Positions 6,849-9,508 of a DNA stretch of 9,508 bases are shown piece by piece. This DNA is from CAYWMP01 sp964459445 (GTDB lineage: Bacteria > Desulfobacterota > DSM-4660 > Desulfatiglandales > HGW-15): assembly GCA_964459445.1 (NCBI GenBank), contig CAYWMP010000211.1:1-9508 (forward strand), read 5' to 3'. The stretch's first letter is position 1. Every line of letters starts with the position of its first letter. The notes under the pieces were generated by a model. It was not told the origin of the DNA. It saw only the letters and a list, made by a program, of their open reading frames with translations, and did not search any database. The translations under genes and the position numbers were made by a program.

Positions 6849-8423
6849 ATGGGTATGAATGAAGATTCTGTTTCAACTGAAATGATAGTGCTGATCATCG
6901 ATGACGAAGAGGGCATTCGCAAGGTCATGTCCATTAGCGTGGCAGATGCCGGTTATGAGGTCATCACTGCGGAAAACGGGGAAATCGGCCTTGAAAAGTG
7001 TCGGACCGAATCTCCGCAGATTGCTATTGTGGATATTCGCCTCCCGGGGATCGACGGCATCGAAGTCCTCAACCGAATCAAAAAGGATCATCCTAATATA
7101 GAGGTCATTGTAATGACGGCCTTTGGAGAAATTGATTTGGCTATCCAAGCCCTTCAACTGGATGCATCGGATTTCATCACCAAGCCCGTCAATGATCAGG
7201 CCCTATTTGTTGCCCTGGGCCGGGCCAAGGAACGATATACCACACGAAAGGAGTTAAACGACTATACCGCCCTCATCGAGGAACGGTGGATGGATACGGC
7301 GGAGGAACTTGCTAGGACCTTCAACTTCCAGAATAATCTTATAGAGAGCTCTATAGACGGTATCCTGGGTTGTGACAGCATGGGAAAGATCGTTACGTTC
7401 AATAAAAGCCTGGAAGGCATGCTGGGCTATTCGCAAGATGAAGTCCGGGGAAAGATGGGATTTACAGAGTTCTTCCCTGCCGGTGAGGCTGGAAAGTTCG
7501 ATGAGGCCTTGCACTCAGATAATTATGGCGGAAAGAGCCGGCTTTTTCTTTTCGAGAACCATCTCTTGAGCAAATTCGGCGCCAAAATTCCCGTCCAACT
7601 CTCTGCCACGGTTCTCTTTGAAGAAGACAAAGAAATCGGCATCGTGGCCTTTATCAGGGACCTGAGGGAAATGAGGCGCTTGGAGCAACAGTTTGATGAC
7701 CAGGCGCGTCTCCTTCACCAGGACAAAATGATTTCTCTGGGGAGGCTGGCTGCCAGTGTCGTACACGAAATAAACAACCCCCTTGCGGGTGTCCTTAACT
7801 ATGTTCGGCTTATGATCAAAATTATGAACCGAGGGGCCCTTAACCAGGAACATACCGAGAAATTTCAGAGGTACCTATCTCTGGTCGAATCCGAAACCGG
7901 CCGCTGCTCTCAAATCGTTTCAAATCTCCTCGCCTTCTCAAGAAAATCCGAATTGGAGTTTAAAAAGATCGATATCAATGAACTGATTCAGAGATGCATT
8001 ATGTTGAGCGAGCATAAGCTTACCCTTCAAGACATAGAAATCAAACGGGATCTGGATCCAACCATTCCCAAAATATGGGGGGACTTTAATCAGATCCAAC
8101 AGTGCCTGATCAACCTCATCTTCAATGCCATTGATGCCATGCCCCAGGGCGGGGCCATCACTTTGAGAAGTTCGTCTATAAGGGGAGAAGGGTCTGTTGA
8201 GGTCCGGGTGCTTGATACGGGATGCGGCATTGCCAAAGAAAATATCCCCTTGATCTTTGATCCATTCTTCACCACAAAAAAAGAGGGCCAGGGTCTCGGT
8301 CTGGGCCTTTCAACTGTCAATGGTATTGTTGACAGACACAAAGGGGATATCCATGTGGAGAGTGAAATTGGAAAGGGCGCCCTTTTCACACTAAGGTTTC
8401 CAGTAGAAGAAAAGGGTAGATGA
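6849..8423 (+). CDS. Hybrid sensor kinase: N-terminal receiver, PAS, histidine kinase
   Basis: A 524-residue soluble two-component protein with no membrane helices. Residues 12-125 form a receiver domain with acidic pair D18-D19, phospho-acceptor D62, T90 and K112 all present. A linker of charged helix (127-160) leads to a PAS domain (about 161-275, opening ESSIDGILGCD). A HisKA dimerisation helix follows, with phospho-acceptor H306 in HEINNP. Next is an ATPase domain with the N box near 422-431, G1 box DTGCGI near 456, and G2 box GQGLGLGLS near 480. This order, receiver first, suggests that another kinase phosphorylates D62 to tune H306 activity, or an intramolecular relay. The HEINNP form and overall kinase core are NtrB-like. 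The starts at 6849 and 6855 are both possible; neither has a strong Shine-Dalgarno. No response regulator is adjacent, so the output is unknown. It converges with the FmdB gene 37 bases later. Confidence 0.9.
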   Translation: MGMNEDSVSTEMIVLIIDDEEGIRKVMSISVADAGYEVITAENGEIGLEKCRTESPQIAIVDIRLPGIDGIEVLNRIKKDHPNIEVIVMTAFGEIDLAIQALQLDASDFITKPVNDQALFVALGRAKERYTTRKELNDYTALIEERWMDTAEELARTFNFQNNLIESSIDGILGCDSMGKIVTFNKSLEGMLGYSQDEVRGKMGFTEFFPAGEAGKFDEALHSDNYGGKSRLFLFENHLLSKFGAKIPVQLSATVLFEEDKEIGIVAFIRDLREMRRLEQQFDDQARLLHQDKMISLGRLAASVVHEINNPLAGVLNYVRLMIKIMNRGALNQEHTEKFQRYLSLVESETGRCSQIVSNLLAFSRKSELEFKKIDINELIQRCIMLSEHKLTLQDIEIKRDLDPTIPKIWGDFNQIQQCLINLIFNAIDAMPQGGAITLRSSSIRGEGSVEVRVLDTGCGIAKENIPLIFDPFFTTKKEGQGLGLGLSTVNGIVDRHKGDIHVESEIGKGALFTLRFPVEEKGR

Positions 8424-8460
8424 TCTGAACGAGTAGCCAGAGAATTCTTATCGAAGACTA

Positions 8461-8715
8461 TCAGCCCTGAAACTTCCCGCAGCAGCTTCCGGGACCTGCG
8501 CAGGTCGCCTCGGCGGGGCTTGTGCCACAGCAGGCCGTATCACCGGCGCCGGGGAACTTCGAGCCTGAAACTCCCGAAAGTGAGGAATGGGCCGACATCA
8601 TCTTTTTGAGCTCCTGGCCGCCGCAAGCGGTACACTCCGGGGATGCATCGGAAGATGTTACCAGCATCTCACAAACCTCGCCGCAATCCATACAAAGATA
8701 GTCATAAATGGGCAT
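8461..8715 (-). CDS. FmdB family zinc-ribbon protein with Cys-rich tail
   Basis: An 84-residue protein of the FmdB regulatory/zinc ribbon family (PF09723). It begins MPIYDYLC, the usual opening, with four metal ligands C8xxC11 and C28xxC31 separated by a short beta hairpin. A flexible Gly/Ser stretch (about 41-58) leads to a tail with five more cysteines (C62, C63, C72, C78, C79). Cys/Gly tails are common in the family. The name derives from a gene near a formamidase that was proposed to regulate it; the biochemical role is still unclear. Start: GGAG is 7 bases upstream of the ATG. It lies 89 bp downstream of the NifX-like gene on the same strand, with no clear promoter between, so the two are probably co-transcribed. 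The shared metal-binding tails suggest a joint role in metal or cluster handling. Confidence 0.88.
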   Translation of the reverse strand: MPIYDYLCMDCGEVCEMLVTSSDASPECTACGGQELKKMMSAHSSLSGVSGSKFPGAGDTACCGTSPAEATCAGPGSCCGKFQG

Positions 8716-8804
8716 GACAATTCTCCATGCAATTTATTTCAAGGCTCTTTCTCATGTTCATGAATCGCTTTCTAAAGTGTCTTGATTGTCAGTTAGGCTT
8801 TTCT

Positions 8805-9185
8805 CTAATGGGCGCAGTGGCCCCCGGCTGAATGTCCCGCGCAAGTGTGGTTCATGGTGAATACCGGCAGCATACCCTTCTTCAGTAATGCCACGTTGTC
8901 TGAAACCTTTCCTTCCACGGCCCTATAAACCGTGATACCGGCGGCGTTGATTTTTTGAAGGGCGCCTGCGCCGATGCCGCCCACAACAACGGCCTCCACG
9001 GGTTTTCCTGCCAGGGCTGCCAGGGGTTGGCATTGCCCGCGCTGGTGAATCATATCGGGATTGCCCGCTGATTCAAAGGTCTCTTTTTCACTATCCACAA
9101 TGATGAACTGGGGAGCCGAGCCGAAATGACCGTATACCGGGCTCTCCATGCCTTTATTGTCCTGTGTCGGAAATGCAATGAGCAT
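8805..9185 (-). CDS. NifX/NifB-like iron-molybdenum cluster-binding protein with His/Cys tail
   Basis: A 126-residue protein of the dinitrogenase iron-molybdenum cofactor biosynthesis domain (PF02579), related to NifX, NafY and the C-terminal part of NifB. The ribonuclease H-like core fills residues 1-108: an opening MLIAFPT strand, GHFGSAPQFIIVD (19-31) and GGIGAGAL (69-76), all typical. Family members bind or carry iron-sulfur or iron-molybdenum clusters. Many occur in bacteria without nitrogenase, so this gene alone does not show nitrogen fixation. The final 14 residues add H113, C115, H118, H123, C124 and H126, a likely extra metal site. Start: AGGAG about 9 bases upstream of the ATG. A consensus sigma-70 promoter lies 43 bases upstream of the start codon, giving a leader of about 35 bases. 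It is the first gene of the likely two-gene unit with FmdB. Confidence 0.9.
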   Translation of the reverse strand: MLIAFPTQDNKGMESPVYGHFGSAPQFIIVDSEKETFESAGNPDMIHQRGQCQPLAALAGKPVEAVVVGGIGAGALQKINAAGITVYRAVEGKVSDNVALLKKGMLPVFTMNHTCAGHSAGGHCAH

Positions 9186-9227
9186 CTTATCACCACTCCT
9201 TTTATTTAAAGAATTATTTCACAAGAA

Positions 9228-9255
9228 ATTATAATAATCCTAATCCCATTGTCAA
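9228..9255 (-). promoter_or_regulatory. Consensus sigma-70 promoter of the NifX-like/FmdB unit
   Basis: Read leftward, a perfect TTGACA (9255-9250) and a perfect TATAAT (9233-9228) are separated by 16 bases. The expected transcription start is near 9221, about 35 bases before the ATG at 9185. The inverted repeat ATTTC-ACAA-GAAAT at 9216-9229 overlaps the end of the -10 box and the start site, a common place for a repressor to bind. That operator role is an inference. Confidence 0.75.
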
Positions 9256-9508
9256 TAAATCAATAGAAACAAATACCTAAATAACTCCTTGACGTGCTAA
9301 TCTCTGGGCTCTAGGCTCTCTAGGATTCAAGGTTGAAAGTATTCGTTGAGTTGCCAGAGTTTGTTGAGTTTCTGGAGTTCACAACACAACAAACCCAATA
9401 AACTCAAAGGGGAGCATTACCGGTTTGTTAATACATTGACGTCAAGTATGAGGTAGTTTGGCGTTTTTGTACCTTTGAAAAACTCGATCATAAGTACCAT
9501 TGTATATA
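9256..9508. other. Gene-free right edge with long imperfect inverted repeat
   Basis: No coding frame is supported. It contains the imperfect inverted repeat of 9346-9407, listed separately, and a perfect 10-bp palindrome TTGACGTCAA at 9436-9445. The palindrome is flanked by ATAC on one side (one base away) and GTAT on the other. A rightward gene may begin beyond the window, but no start with a ribosome binding site is seen. Confidence 0.4.
9346..9407. repeat. Imperfect inverted repeat, 25-bp arms
   Basis: The left arm 9346-9370 and right arm 9383-9407 are complementary at 18 of 19 positions outside an unmatched central 6-base block: TTGAGTT then six bases then GTTTGTTGAGTT, against the same string with GTGTT at the end. 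The loop is 12 bases. An inner stem CCAGA/TCTGG (9354-9358 with 9371-9375) could form instead. Such GTTGAGTTT-type repeats look like dispersed intergenic elements. Confidence 0.6.

Overview
The window looks like chromosome from an anaerobic deltaproteobacterium (Desulfobacterota, of the sulfate-reducing or syntrophic kind), at roughly balanced GC. This is inferred from the gene set (an FmdB zinc ribbon beside a NifX-like cofactor-binding protein, a Tat-type M48 lipoprotein, a NtrB-like REC-PAS kinase, a DUF89 phosphatase) and from gene-poor spacers full of short palindromes and GTTGAGTTT or ACAGGAT type repeats, which I associate from memory with that group. No rRNA, tRNA, CRISPR array or transposase gene was found.

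Layout. At the left edge a leftward short-chain dehydrogenase is cut off after 20 codons, with an excellent Shine-Dalgarno. From about 206 to 996 there is no convincing protein gene. The minus strand there carries RNA-like structure: a hairpin resembling group II intron domain V (255-290), two helices capped by GNRA loops, and a candidate branch-point hairpin. I call it a group II intron-like RNA without a reverse transcriptase, with moderate confidence. Next is a leftward DUF89/ARMT1-like phosphatase whose 5' end abuts a 156-bp palindromic element with terminal inverted repeats; the element stays open in the gene's frame. Rightward come a BASS-family sodium-coupled transporter (2615-3526), a 500-bp spacer, and an extended SDR epimerase/dehydratase (4030-5013). 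A leftward M48 metalloprotease lipoprotein with a LysM-like tail (5188-6672) is divergent from a rightward REC-PAS-histidine kinase (6849-8423). At the right, two leftward genes encode a NifX-like protein and an FmdB zinc ribbon, both with Cys or Cys/His tails, behind a consensus sigma-70 promoter. The last 200 bases hold a long imperfect inverted repeat and no gene.

Genes working together. Only the NifX-like/FmdB pair looks like a real functional unit, probably for metal or metal-cluster handling. The other genes are single transcription units with alternating strands. The kinase's DNA-binding or other output partner is not in the window. The most unusual parts are the group II intron-like RNA and the palindromic element fused in frame to the start of the DUF89 gene.
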